From Trichosporon coremiiforme (Eukaryota > Basidiomycota > Tremellomycetes > Trichosporonales > Trichosporonaceae): a stretch of 64,000 nucleotides of DNA. Both the position numbers and the translations under genes were made by a program. The stretch lies in the NCBI GenBank assembly GCA_039545355.1, contig BCJJ01000024.1, positions 496,001 to 560,000 on the forward strand, given 5' to 3'. Positions 43,757-55,063 of the stretch are shown here, one piece after another; the first letter of the stretch is position 1, and the number at the start of each line of letters is the position of its first letter. Under the pieces are notes generated by a model. The model was not told the origin of the DNA, searched no databases, and was given only the letters and a program-made list of their open reading frames with translations.

Positions 43757-46700
43757 TTACTGCTTCGGGTAGCCTCCGGGGACACCGTTGAAACCAGGGT
43801 CCGTAGTTCCCTTCTGGCCGAAGCCGGTGCCCGACGAGCCCTTGCCCTGGAGACGGCTTGCCTCGTCGCCGAGCTTGGACATGAGGCCCTCCTTCTGCTG
43901 GCCCTGGCCGTGGGTGCCGTGAGTGCCGCCAACACCGGCGCCAGTGTGCGAGCCGTAGGCTCCCGTGCCGGTGGTGCCGCCGACACCGGTGCCAGTGCCA
44001 ACACCGCCGACGCCAGCACCAGTGTGCGAGCCGTAGGCTCCAGTTCCGCCAGTGACACCCTGGCCGGGGACACCAGAGCGGTCGTCGAAGCCTGGGTCGT
44101 TCACTCCTTTCTGGCCAAGACCGGTACCCGTCGAGGAAGCGCCCTTAAGACGGCTGGCTTCGTCGGAGATCTTCTGGCCGGTGGTCTCGTGGCCGTAGCC
44201 AGTGGCTCCGGTGCCGGTGTGCGAGCCGTAGGCGCCTGCGCCGTAGCCGGTACCCGTGCCCGCGTGAGTGCCGGTGCCGACGCCCTGGCCGGGAACACCA
44301 GAACGGCCGTCAAAGCCCGGGTCATTCACTCCCTTTTGGCCGAAGCCAGTGCCGGTCGAGGAAGCGCCCTTGAAACGGCTAGCCTCGTCGGAGAGCTTCT
44401 GGCCGGTGGTCTCACCGTAGGCGCCCTCCTGGCGGTAGGCGGTGTTAGGAGGAAGGCCGGAGCCGGTGTGGTGGCCGTGGTGGCCAGCAGTAGCGCCAGC
44501 ACCAGCGCCGAGAGCGCCACCGCCGAGGGCAGCGCCGGTACCAGTGTGGTGGCCGTGGGTGCCACCGACGCCCTCACCGGGGTATCCGGCGCGGCCATCG
44601 AAGCCCGGGTCGTTCACTCCCTTCTGGCCGAAGCCGGTACCAGTCGAAGACTTGCCCTGCAGCCTGCTGGCCTCATCGGCAAACTTCTGCATGGGGGTCT
44701 CGCCGTAGGCACCGCCTGCAGTGTGGGTGCCGTGGTGGCCGGTGTGGCCGACGCCACCGACGCCAGCACCAGCGACGCCCTTCTGGCCGAGGGGGGTGCC
44801 GGTCGACTCGACGCCGCCGAGGCGCGAAGCCTGGCCGCCAGAGGCGCCGTAGCTGTCGGCGCCGCCGTAGGTGGCGGAGGTGTAGGTCGACTGCGATCCG
44901 TCGTGGTGGCTACCGAGGTGGTGGCCGGCAGCAGCGCCAGTTCCAGCGCCGAGAGCGCCGCCAGCGAGGGCATCGCGGCCGGCGTGCGAGTGTTGGCCGG
45001 TCACACCCTGGTTGTACCCGGTGTTGTGGCCGCCAACGCCCTGTCCGGGGACGCCAGAGCGGCCGTCAAATCCTGGGTCGTTCACTCCCTTAGAGCCGTA
45101 GCCCGTACCGGAGGTGCCGTGGCCCTGGAGCCTGGAGGCCTCGTCGGAGATCTTCTGACCAGTAGTCTCACGACCGTAGCCGGTACCAGTGGTGCCGGTG
45201 GTGCCGTGGTGGTGGTCGTGCGTGCCGTGGTGGCCGAGGGCAGCGCCAGTGGCGGCGCCAGCACCAGTGCCGAGAGCGGCGTCGCGGCCAAGGTGCGAGT
45301 CGTGGCCGACTCCGGTTCCGGTTCCGTAAGTTCCAGTGTGGGCACCAGTGTGAGTACCACCGACACCCTGTCCGGGAACGCCAGAGCGTCCGTCGAATCC
45401 TGGATCGTTGACTCCCTTCTGGCCGATACCTGTACCAGTCGAGGACTTGCCGCCGAGGCGGGAGGCCTCGTCGGAAATCTTCTGGCCGGTTGTCTCATGA
45501 CCGTAGCCAGTTCCGGCAGTGCCAGTGGTACCGTGGTGCGAGCCGTGGTGGCCGAGGGCAGCACCAGTGGCAGCGCCGGCGCCGGTGCCGAGAGCGGCGT
45601 CGCGGCCGAGGTGCGAGTCGTGGTGGCCGGAAGTACCAGCACCAGGGATGCCCTTCTGGCCGACGGGAGTGCCTGTGGACTCAGTTCCACCGAGGCGGGA
45701 GGCCTGGCCAGAGCCGTGGACGCCCGAGCCGACAGTGCCGGGGTTGCCGCCGGTGGTAGTGCCAGCGCCGTGGCCGCCCTCGGTAGAGCGAGGGGCACCG
45801 CTGTACGCGGGGTCGGTAACAGGGCGACCCTCAGCCTCCTTAATCCTCTGCGAGCCGATCATGGCGGAGTCGCGGATCTCGTGGCCGGGCTCAATGGTAG
45901 CCTCGGTAGTCGAGGTGGGGGGAGGAGCGATGTCGCGGTTGGAAGGCTCCTCGTCGGCGCCACGGACGTGATGAACGTCACCAGTAGCAACACCGGCGCC
46001 GCCACCAGGACCAGTAGAGCCAGTCACGCCGGGGCCGGCGCCGACACCCTTCTGGCCGACCGAAGTGCCGGTCGTGCTCTTGCCGCCGAGACGAGACTTC
46101 TCGTCGTCGATCTTCTGGCCAGTGGTCTCGTGGCCGTAGCCAGTGCCAGTGCCACCGACACCGGTACCAGTAGTGGTGCCGTGGTGCGAGCCGTGGTGGC
46201 CGAGGGCAGCGCCAGTGGCGCCACCAGCTCCAGCGCCGAGGGCGGCGTCGCGACCAAGGTGCGAGCCGTGGCGGGTGTCAGTGCCGGAGACCCCTGCGCC
46301 GGTGCCGAGACCCTGCTGGCCGACGGGAGTGCCGGTTGAGCCGACACCGCCGAGGCGGGACTTCTCATCCTGAATCTTCTGGCCGGTAGTCTCATGGCCG
46401 TAGCCGGTTCCACCAACACCGGTTCCGGTGTGGGTGCCGTGAGTGCCAGTAACGCCACCAACGCCGGTGCCAGTGTGGGTACCGCCGACGCCCTGTCCGG
46501 GAACGCCGGAGCGGCCGTCAAATCCTGGGTCGTTCACTCCCTTCTGGCCGAACCCGGTACCAGTTGAAGACTTGCCACCGAGGCGGCTAGCCTCGTCAGA
46601 GACCTTCTGTCCAGTAGTCTCGTGGCCGTAGGTACCGGTGGTGCCAGTAGTGCCGTGGGTGCCGTGGTGGCCGGCAGCGTAGCCGGTGGCGGCACCAGTG

Positions 46701-48030
46701 CCAGCGCCGAGGGCAGCGCCGGTTCCAGTGTGGGAGTGGCCAGTGGCAGTCTCGCCAGGGGCGCCAGAGCGGCCGTCGAAGCCTGGATCGTTCACGCCCT
46801 TCTGGCCGAATCCTGTGCCAGTCGCGCCGCGGCCCTGGAGGCGGGAAGCCTCATCGGAGATCTTCTGACCCGTGGTCTCGTGGCCGTAGCCGGTAGTGCC
46901 GGTGGTGCCGTAAGTGCCAGTGCCTACGCCGCCAACACCAGTGCCGGTGTGAGTGCCGTGAGTGCCGTGGGTGCCGGTGACGCTACCAACACCACTTCCG
47001 GTGTGGGTACCGCCAACACCCTGGCCGGGGACGCCGCTGCGTCCATCAAATCCTGGGTCGTTGATTCCTTTCTGGCCAAAGCCGGTGCCAGTCGACGAGG
47101 CACCCTTAAGCCTGGACGCTTCGTCAGAGATCTTCTGCCCAGTGGACTCGTGACCATAAGTGCCAGTGGTGCCGGTGCCAGTGGTACCATGGTGGCCAGC
47201 AGCGTAGCCGCCGGCAGTGCCAGCTCCGGCGCCGAGGGCGGCACCGGTGCCGGTGTGGGAGTGGGTGCCAGTGGCGCCCTGTCCCGGAACGCCGGAGCGT
47301 CCGTCGAACCCGGGATCGTTGATTCCTTTGGAGCCGTAGCCTGTACCCGAAGCGCCGTGGCCCTGGAGCCTCGAAGCCTCGTCGGAGACCTTCTGGCCGG
47401 TGGTCTCACGGCCGTAAGTGCCGGTAGTGCCGCCGACGCCGCCGACGCCGGTGCCGGTGCCGGGGTGGGTACCAGTGTGGGTGCCGTGAGTGCCGGAGAC
47501 ACCCTCGCCGGGGTAGCCAGAGCGGCCGTCAAACCCTGGGTCGTTCACTCCTTTCTGACCAAAGCCGGTTCCCGTCGAGGAGGCGCCCTTAAGTCGAGAG
47601 GCTTCGTCGGAGATCTTCTGTCCCGTGGTCTCGTGAGGGTTGCCGTAACCTGCGCCAGTGGCACCAGTGGTGGTTCCGTAGCCGGCGCCCGTGGCACCGG
47701 TGGTAGTGCCGTAGCCAGCACCGGTACCGGCGGCGGTACCAGCACCAGTGGCAGAGGGGTGGACGCCGCCAGCGCCAGCGGCGCCGGGGCCGGAGTGGGC
47801 GGAGGTGATGCCCTCGTGGCCGGCGCCGGTGTTGGTGTGGTGCTTGTCACCGATGTGGAGCTTGTCCTTAATCTCCTGCCCGAGGGACTGCTTGGGAGCG
47901 TTGGGGTCTGAATGCGTTAGCGCACGTTCTCTGGGAACTTGTGGGGCAGAAGGCTGGAACACGGAGTGGGAGTGGCGGAGGCGCGAAAACGAGACTCACC
48001 CTTGTCCTCAGACTTGCCGAGAATACCCAT
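43757..48030 (-). CDS. Gly/Thr/His-rich repeat protein B (1393 residues, about 15 motif copies)
   Basis: Exons 48030-48000 and 47907-43757 with a 92 nt intron. The protein starts MGILGKSEDKDPNAPKQSL. It is built from about 15 copies of a module whose core is TTGQKISDEASRL, then S-TGTG(F/Y)G-KG, then NDPGFDGRSGVPGQG in the ten full copies; others are shortened (for example SRLGG-STGTPVGQKG). Between modules are linkers with GTHTGTG-type repeats. At least seven contain an Ala/Gly zipper followed by histidines, such as AALGAGAGTAGGYAAGHH. The last copy closes the protein (TDPGFNGVPGGYPKQ). No signal peptide or true membrane helix is seen, so a soluble, mostly disordered protein is expected. Function unknown; composition recalls hydrophilin/LEA-like stress proteins. 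A TATA box lies about 130 bp upstream. Confidence 0.85.
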
Positions 48031-48155
48031 GCTGTGAAAGTACTGCTGGGTGGTTGTAGTTCGATGTAAGATGTCTTGTCCGTCTGTTCCGATGCAGCTA
48101 TGTAGAACAGAGGAAACAGGGGGTATGCGGACCATGAACGTTGCGAAGTGGGTCG

Positions 48156-48162
48156 TATATAT
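48156..48162 (-). promoter_or_regulatory. TATA box of repeat protein B gene
   Basis: TATATAT about 130 bp upstream of the ATG at 48030 on the minus strand; no other TATA-like run lies nearby. Confidence 0.5.
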
Positions 48163-50837
48163 GAGCGCTGTGGCATTCTGACGATGTGGAGTTGAAGCTG
48201 GCATGATGGGCGGGTATGATGTCATTGACGATTTAGGTTGACCGTGTGAGCGTCATCGGCATACCGGATGGTGTTTCTACCGCAGTAGGATGGGGACGGA
48301 GCAGTGGAGTCGCAAGAGTCCAGCGTTGGGGTTCGGCGCGTGGCCCGCATCGCAGCAGGTACAGGACTGTCGGTGACGTCTTTGCGTTGCGGATTGCTGG
48401 ACCTTGACCAATTGAGACTGCGGCCCCGCGTCGGTGGGTTTGCTGGGTTGCTAAACATAACCAAGCAGACCTCTCCTTGTGCGCCGTGCTGCTGCGGATG
48501 TCTCTTCAGATGTGTTTGGAATCTAATCTGGTCCCTGTATGCGTTTGTATGCTGTGCACAGTGACGAAAGCGTTGATGCAGAAAGGGATGTGACGTTCGA
48601 GTGATGATGTGAGCGCAGTGTGGTTACCATTTCTTTGGACGCCATCTCGGCATGATCGTCGCCACTGGGTTGGCCAAAACATTAAATGCACGTGGCGCTA
48701 CGTCACGTGTGACGCCCCCTGCAAAGGGCGATCCCTTGGGCGATCAATGAGTTATCCTGCGCTAACCAGTCTGGGGACGTCTGTCGGGGTCGAGGCATTG
48801 CTTTAACGCGGTTTGCTTCGTGAAGATAACAGGGTTACCCGTAGTATTCTCGCTGCACGGACGTTGATGAAGCGTATCATCACGTGAGAGTTTTCAGACA
48901 GTTCTTCGGTTGCGAAGTGCAGTTTCGTGCTCTGCAGCGTTTGTGCCTGGCAAGTCATCAGTTGGAGCTTGTCGACGAGGTATGCATACGCACGTACGTC
49001 AATTGTTAGCCTCGGGTTATGCCCGATCACTTCCTGCCGGTTGCAGGGGCGGGATGCAGTTTCGGTTCGGGTTTCGTTTCGCAAGTGGCATGGCTATACC
49101 CGGAAGAGTAGCGAGAAGCGGGAGGAGTAAGGCGAGCTCGGTGAAGTCCAGGGAGGGAAAAGGTAGAGTGGTGAAGAGAAGGCGGGGAAAGAAAAGATGA
49201 GCCGCGATCGAAGCACCGTTTATATATGCAGAGGGAGAGTGCTCGACCGAGGGGGCACGATGTGAGACGCGCGGACTGGTTCCCGCGTCCTGGTGCAGTG
49301 AGTGCGACAGCGGGGCTCGAGGTGTGACTGCCAAAGAGTTGTGCTGTACGCGAATACCTGACGAGAGCCCTCCAGTGCCCCACGACACACAGCGTCTCAC
49401 TGTTGAACTCTCTTAGTTCGCACACTTGGCTCAGATTCTCCCTGTCGCGGAAAGCGCTAGATGGTGCGATAGGGGCGACTGAGCTATCGACAATAGAAGC
49501 TTGTCATTTCATCGCACTAACGCTGAATCTCCGCTGTTCTCTGCCCCGTTGTGCCCCAAGGCGTACGGGGACGGTATTCCGCACTCTCTTCGTAGCATGA
49601 TGTAAGGGCCTCGCCATGGAGAGCGCTACTCGTGACAAACTTCGCCACACAGAGGTCCTCAATGACAGACCTCTGTGTACGAGAAAGCCCAACTATAGAC
49701 TGCCCCTCTGTTGCTTCTAGGCCGTAGATCACAGCGCCGTCATGTGCCGCCTCAGATGCTTCGGTGCGATGAGAATCGACGCTACGTTTGATGGTGACGG
49801 CCGGTGACTGACATGGCGAGACTTTCGCGGAAACGTGGGCTCAAAGTCTGCTCGCTGCATGCTTCCACCGGAGACAATTCCACTACTGTTCCATGTCCGT
49901 GCCATCAAGTGTATCTAAAGATCAACAGTGACAATCTTCGCGGTGCGACCGCTCGGTGCCTACTTCGAGCTTCCCGGCCCGGTACCCTCCGTAGCACGGA
50001 TGGAGGTAGTCGCCGACCTATGTTCGCGTGCTTCCCGGTCTGCTTCGCAGATCTTCATATGATGCGAAACAATCAGCGTCAGATTGGACGACAGGCGCGA
50101 CATGCAGACGGCTGAACCACAGATAACACGGCGGTAGATGAGGATCGGACTGATTCGCGAGACTTCGGACAGCCAAGCCGGCGACGCTGGCGGCTGTCTC
50201 CGACCCTGCATTTCACCATTTTTCAACCCAGATTCCCACATTTACTGCCGTCGCCATCCCTCCAGATCCCTCGCGAGGTTTCCCGTAGCCCATGCTCGGA
50301 CAGCCTGTGGGGCAGTGCGGGGGACATATGCATGTACCAATTGCAAAGGGTCGAATCCAGCAAAGCCGCATCAATCCCACCTCCCCACTTGCGCGATCTG
50401 GCAGAGACGCCGGCCTCAGGGTCGGTACGGCGGCGCTCGGACTTTATCTTGTTCATCTCCTGTGCTCTCCACCCCAACCGTTCCCGGCCCACCCGGACCA
50501 ACAGAACTGGGCGCACGGGGTACATGCTTAAGCCCCCGAGCCCAGAACCAAACAGCAGGACTGAATCACGCAACTTTGGACCGAGAACTCAAACGCGACC
50601 CCAACCGCCGGAGCCCACTATGACTCAGGCACGCTGGCGCGCTGATCGTCGCTGCATAGGGGCAATCAAGCCACCCACGTCGTGGCATCCGGTCGATTCC
50701 GTTGACCACAATCGCGCTCGGAGCGTATCGTTCAGCGTCTCCTTCCGCCGCATCACCAGTGGTTACGAATGGACTTGGGCACCCGGCTCACTGTACGCTC
50801 TGCATTCCGATCGAGGCTGGCCCGTGCTCGACACAGG

Positions 50838-50843
50838 TATAAG
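50838..50843 (+). promoter_or_regulatory. Possible TATA box of B12D-like gene
   Basis: TATAAG in the context ggtataagaagagcc about 130 bp before the start codon at 50973. Confidence 0.5.
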
Positions 50844-50972
50844 AAGAGCCCAAATGCATTCCGAATCGACCATCAACAACCACCAATAACCACTACAACA
50901 ATCTCCTCTACTCATTCCGAGTAACTAGCAATCACCACTCCTTCCGAACTCTTCAGTCACCGCATAGCCAAC

Positions 50973-51299
50973 ATGTTCGCTGGACTCCGCACCGCCGCCC
51001 GCCCCATGGCCGCCTCCGCCCGCCAGGCTCGCATGTACTCTTCCGCCGCTAAGGCTGCCCCTGCCGCTGGCCCCAACCCCGTTGTCAAGTTCCTCAAGGA
51101 CATCCCCGTTGATGTCTACCCCCTCTGTGGCCTTGTCACCATGTGAGTCACCACCACCATAATCTAGAGCGATGCGCTGACGAGCAGTGTTGTCTCCGCT
51201 TCCTTCTACATGGTCGGCCACCACCTCATGGACCCCCACCTCCGCCTCCTCCCCCAGGGCGCTACCCCCATCCCCAACCTTAACCTCAAGAAGGAGTAA
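50973..51299 (+). CDS. Small mitochondrial inner-membrane protein, B12D/MLRQ (NDUFA4-like) family
   Basis: Exons 50973-51142 and 51188-51299 give 93 residues. The N-terminus MFAGLRTAARPMAASARQAR is a mitochondrial presequence. The mature part has FLKDIPVDVYPLCGLVTIVV, one transmembrane helix, then DPHLRLLPQGATP, the D-P-x-L-R signature of B12D/MLRQ proteins that associate with respiratory complex I or IV. The Ile codon AT|T is split by the 45 nt intron. A TATA-like element and A/C-rich leader lie upstream. It converges with the dehydrogenase gene over 109 bp. Confidence 0.78.
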
Positions 51300-51408
51300 A
51301 AATGTAGCATTAGAAGATATCATAACGACTCCTGACGCTTAGTTCCTAGTTTAGACGGGCTTCACGCCCTGCATGCATTGTATTTCAGCTACTTCTGGGA
51401 TCTGCTGT

Positions 51409-53038
51409 CTAACATCGCACGTCGATTCCCGTCAAATCCCAGATTCGGACTAGACCCGAGTCGTCGTCCCTGTCCCATCCAAGGGAAGCGCAGAAGTTGA
51501 ACTGCTGCTGCACTGTGGCGGCGAGTGGAACAGGAACACTGCGGCGTGTAGCTTCACCGACAACAATGCCCATGTCTTTTACGAAGATCGTGATGGCAGA
51601 TGTGGGCGGCTGTCGCAAACCAGACAGCATGTTTCCACCGCGATGCCCTAGCATCCACGACCGCGCCGGGCCCTGCAGGAGTAGTTCTCTTGTCAGCCGT
51701 CCAGGTAGTCCCAGTGCTGTAGAAAACGCCAGTGTTTCGGCGACTGACGAAATCCCACACCCTGCAAGGTGCTGGTTGGACAATTTAGCCGCAGAACCAG
51801 CACCCACAGACCCAAGAGAAACGATCGACCCCAGCCGCTGGAGAACGGCCCTCGCCTTCGCGGCTGTCTCGGGAGGAGCCGTGTGCAAACCGCCACAGAA
51901 CAACGTCAGCTCACCAGACGCCGCCCGGGGCGTGCCGCCGCTGACCGGGACGTCGAGGAGAGTGACGTCCTTCCGAACAGCGGTTAGTCGCTCCTGCATT
52001 CGGAGGACGTCACCGGGCGCACCGGTCGCCATGAACAGCACGCAGGCACCAGGTTCCAGAGCCATAAGCGCGCCAGAGGCGAGCAGCACGTCCTCGGCCT
52101 GGCCCACGTTCACGACCATGAGGACCAGAACTTCGGCTCCCGAGGCACACTCCTCTGCACTGCCGGCCACGCGGCCGCCCGATGCCTTGAACGATTCCCG
52201 GCCAGCTGGGGAGACATCGTAACCGACCACCTCGGGGAGGGCGTGCAGACGCTTGGCCATCGGCAGACCCATCGATCCCAGACCGATAAAGGCGACCTTG
52301 TTCGGTTCCTGCGACTCCGGATGTTTCGGCTTCTTTCCGTCCTTCCGTTTAACAGGGGTAGTCGGTGTGATCGACACGAGAGATTGGCGGGCTAGTGCCA
52401 TGAGAGGGGCGTAGAAGCGGATCTCACTGGCGAGAGCGAGAGCAGAAATCAATGCCTCGGCCGCATTGCGCAGCTGCGTCTCCGCTGGATCCCCTGACAG
52501 AAGTGGGCGCCACAGTGCGTTGAACGCTGCACTTCCGCCAGCACCACTGCCGAGCGCTTCGGACAGAGTGCACGTGTCTAGTCCACCTTTGACAGCAAGA
52601 GTGTATGCTTCCCGAGCGACTGCCGTGTTCAGCGCCGCCAATGCGCCCTCGACCACAGCGTATGCTGGAGCTAGTGTTTGGTCTTCCCCGAGGAAGATGC
52701 CCTTCGGTAACAGTCGAGAGAAGATGCCACTCGCGACGGCTCGCAAGTCCGAGGAAGGGAGTAGCACGACTACGCCAACATGCGTCTGTGGATTCACAGC
52801 ATGGATGTGCTGCACTCGCTCCACGGTCGGTGTGCCCACAATCACAGCGTACTTCGCACGCAACTGGTGGACAGCCTTTCATCAGCTGCCATCCACGGGA
52901 ACCCGGCGCTCACCGCCTCTTCTGCCGAGTGCATCTCCGTGTCCGGCAAATCACCAATTCCGAGGGCCTGGATGTCAGCTCGTACACATACGACAAGCTT
53001 ACCTCGAGAACGTCTTTAGGGCTCTGCGTGTGAGTCAT
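51409..53038 (-). CDS. Two-part beta-hydroxyacid dehydrogenase (HIBADH/L-threonate dehydrogenase-like)
   Basis: Exons 53038-53003, 52967-52914 and 52875-51409 with introns of 35 and 38 nt; 518 residues. From about residue 225 a complete enzyme is seen: VAFIGLGSMGLPMAKRL (Rossmann GxGxxG), DVPVSGGTPRAASGELTLF (substrate signature), AKLSNQHLAG with the catalytic Lys, and FVKDMGIVVGEA near the end. Residues 30-200 look like a reduced first copy. It has no glycine loop, but its helical part (AYAVVEGALAALNTAVAREA, GGSAAFNALWRP) matches the C-terminal helical domain of the family. Fungi have larger proteins with two such dehydrogenase units, so this may be a shortened relative. It probably oxidises a small 3-hydroxyacid with NAD(P)+ in the cytosol; the substrate is unknown. 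Confidence 0.83.
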
Positions 53039-53621
53039 GATGTGGGTGGTGGGCAGAGGGAGGATGGGACGCTGTCCAGTCTCATCGGCTACTTAACGAG
53101 GCTGATTCAGGAACCAGGCACGCCCGATATCTTGCTATGCCTCGGTCAGAGAGTTATCAGGCTCATGACTGTTGGGCCTCGACCGCCTCAATCATCTGTA
53201 GTCTGGGGAGAGGCAAGCAGAAACGCGAAATCTGGCAACTTCTGACAGCAGCGAGGACAACACAGGAAAATCGGCAGGCTTGAATCCGAATCAGCGACCA
53301 CGTAGATCATCGTTCCTACAGCCAAGACAGAAAGCGCAGCGATTCATAGTTCAAGAAGAAATTGAGATAGTTATGCCACGGTGAAGGGAGAGCTCCTTTG
53401 CAATAGCCGGTTGTCCCGTTGAGAGTTCCAAGAAGGCGATGGATAGAGGAAAGACAGGAGATATTTGCGCAAGAGAGGATTCGAACACCGGCTTGCACTC
53501 TTCGAGTCAGGCACCAGCAGGAGCGGGACCATTTCGTGAAGACGAGCGCTCTCCCTTTGCCACTGTCGCGACTTCGATGTCGATGTTTTCGAGTTCGCCC
53601 ATCACCCATCCGCATCCATCA
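53039..53621. promoter_or_regulatory. Divergent intergenic region dehydrogenase / SF3B5
   Basis: 583 bp without a credible gene. A tRNA B-box-like word occurs at 53475-53490 but no tRNA folds around it. Confidence 0.5.
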
Positions 53622-54075
53622 TGGTGAGTTTCCGGGATTAGAGACGAAACTGACAGACAGTCTGAGCTGCGGTACACAGCCAACCAGTCTCTTGAGCAGC
53701 GTGAGTGATGCCTTGCTCGGTTCAACGGAGAGCCGTGCGAGTCGCTCTGGTTGTGTTACGTTTGCTAATCTTCCACAGTTCACGCTCGCTACACCGGTAC
53801 CGGACATGCGGACATGACCAAGTAGTGTGTAGCTCCAAAACGCCCGGCACAGAGCTAACGTACCAGCGAGTGGGCGACCCACCAGCACCGCGACACGCTG
53901 GCGTCGATCGTCGGCCACCCTCCTTTGCTGGCGTACATCTCGATCGCCGACGGCGAGTGCCAGGCCCGCGAGCGCTTCGAGGTTATCGAGGTGAGCTACA
54001 CAACTCCTCACCGTAGCTAACTGCCAGCGCATGATGCAGCCCTGCGGTCCCCCTCCCCCTAAGACGGACGACTAG
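53622..54075 (+). CDS. SF3B5: Splicing factor 3B subunit 5 (SF3b10/Ysf3)
   Basis: Five coding exons: 53622-53624, 53662-53701, 53779-53824, 53867-53990 and 54028-54075, 261 nt or 86 residues, exactly the length of human SF3B5. The first coding exon is just the ATG, followed by a 37 nt intron. The protein reads MSELRYTANQSLEQL, then HARYTGTGHADMTKYEW, HQHRDTLAS, ISIADGE and EVIERMMQPCGPPPP, all aligned with the conserved SF3B5 plan (KYIGTGHADTTKWEW in human). It is a small scaffold subunit of SF3b in U2 snRNP, needed for branch-site recognition. Introns of 37-77 nt; acceptors follow CTGAC/CTAAC motifs closely. Stop at 54073-54075. Confidence 0.93.
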
Positions 54076-54184
54076 AGACGTAGACGACTTGTTGTATCAC
54101 TATGAACCTGATCAAGAAATGTCCCAGCCTCTCAGTCATGCTCATTGCAGATTCTTTAGCCAGGATTACACTCGTTTGAGGTAC

Positions 54185-54830
54185 TTATGGGAGAGTTCCG
54201 CCAGTATGGCCGGCGATGGAGTTCAATTCACGAGCCACCGCCACGCGATCTAAGGCTACGACACCATCGATCTGACCTTGAAGGAGCCACCCCTGCTGCT
54301 TTCAATGGCAGACAACGGCGCGGTCGGAGTCATCTCCTCTTCGGTGTTCCTATTCTTGTCCCAGCGTGTGTTCGTGCACTAGATGTTGTCCTTCCGGCCA
54401 TGTTCTGGAAGCAAAACGTGTACTGCCCGTTAGACGAGAAGGCGATGTGCGTCCCCCTATCTGCGGGCGGCTGCAAAGTGGTTGGCTACTCTGTTCCGTC
54501 CTGCTCAAACTGAATGGTATTATTGCGGAAGAAGATGCGTGCTTCGTCCGACTCGAAGAGGACTGCTCCGTCCGCTTGCGCCCCGGATGGCTTGACCCAA
54601 AGCGCGAGCGCGTAAGGATTGAAGATTCCGTGCAGCGGTGTCTTGATGTGTGCCTCGGCTGACAGCGGGGCCACGCCCTTGGGGTTCCCGTCACCGGCCA
54701 CGATCTGTACGTTCTGCAGCTGTCCGTGGTACCCGTTGCCGGAAGAGTCCCTGGCGGCGTCATCGAAGCCGTACCTCAGGACGAACTGCGGTTGTACTTC
54801 GTCGCAAACTACATCCTCTCGCGTCTCCAT
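54185..54830 (-). pseudogene. Decayed LamG/concanavalin-like domain gene
   Basis: The minus strand codes METREDVVCDEVQPQFVL then RYGFDDAARDSSGNGYHG and LALWVKPSGAQADGAVLF up to FEQDGTE, and meets TAG at 54488-54486. Similarity continues past it: RGTHIAFSSNGQYTF in the same frame, TWPEGQHLVHEHT in a second, NTEEEMTPTAPLSAIESS in a third, then GQIDGVVALDRVAVARELN ending at TAA 54187-54185. At least one stop and about three frame changes are needed, so this is read as a pseudogene. The pattern is a LamG/laminin-type beta-sandwich like that attached to fungal GH20 or related glycosidases. No catalytic domain is seen upstream, where a tRNA lies. Alternatively some breaks could be unusual introns. 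Confidence 0.6.
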
Positions 54831-54980
54831 TCTCCTCGGATTAGAAGCACCTCATGGGCTTCATAAAGGCGGTGATCGAGAGCATGCATGCGTCCTCGCG
54901 GCTCGGCAGCAAGGAGTCCGGCCAAAGCGCGGCCAAAGCGGCGCCGGCGCTGTGGCTGTCAGCATCTCTTCAACAGCTTC

Positions 54981-55063
54981 GGGATGTTGATCCAGTGGTT
55001 AAGATGGCTGCCTTCCATTCGTGGTTCGAGCAGCTTACCGGGGTTCGAATCCCCGACATCTCA
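54981..55063 (+). tRNA. tRNA-Gly (anticodon UCC) with 11-nt intron
   Basis: Acceptor GGGATGT (54981-54987) pairs with ACATCTC (55056-55062), one G-U. D arm ATC...GAT with loop agtggttaa. Anticodon stem GCTGC (55007-55011) pairs with GCAGC (55030-55034). Loop CTTCCA has TCC at 55014-55016, and an 11 nt intron (55018-55028) follows position 37. T arm CGGGG-TTCGAAT-CCCCG is perfect; discriminator A at 55063. GCTGCCTTCCA is the usual context of tRNA-Gly(UCC). Confidence 0.92.

Larger units (their letters stand above)
48031..50972. other. 2.9 kb intergenic region between repeat protein B and B12D genes
   Basis: Divergent promoters only; no credible gene on either strand. The leader of the right-hand gene from about 50870 is A/C-rich (aacaaccaccaataacc), typical of a well-expressed fungal gene. 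Confidence 0.5.

Noticed and set aside
43910..46339. 809-codon open frame on the plus strand opposite repeat protein B
   Set aside because: Repeat-driven antisense shadow; it has no unique domain, while the minus frame has constrained modules.
53461..53570. Possible minus-strand tRNA around a GTTCGAATCC B-box word
   Set aside because: The T stem has mismatches and no matching 5' acceptor strand could be found.
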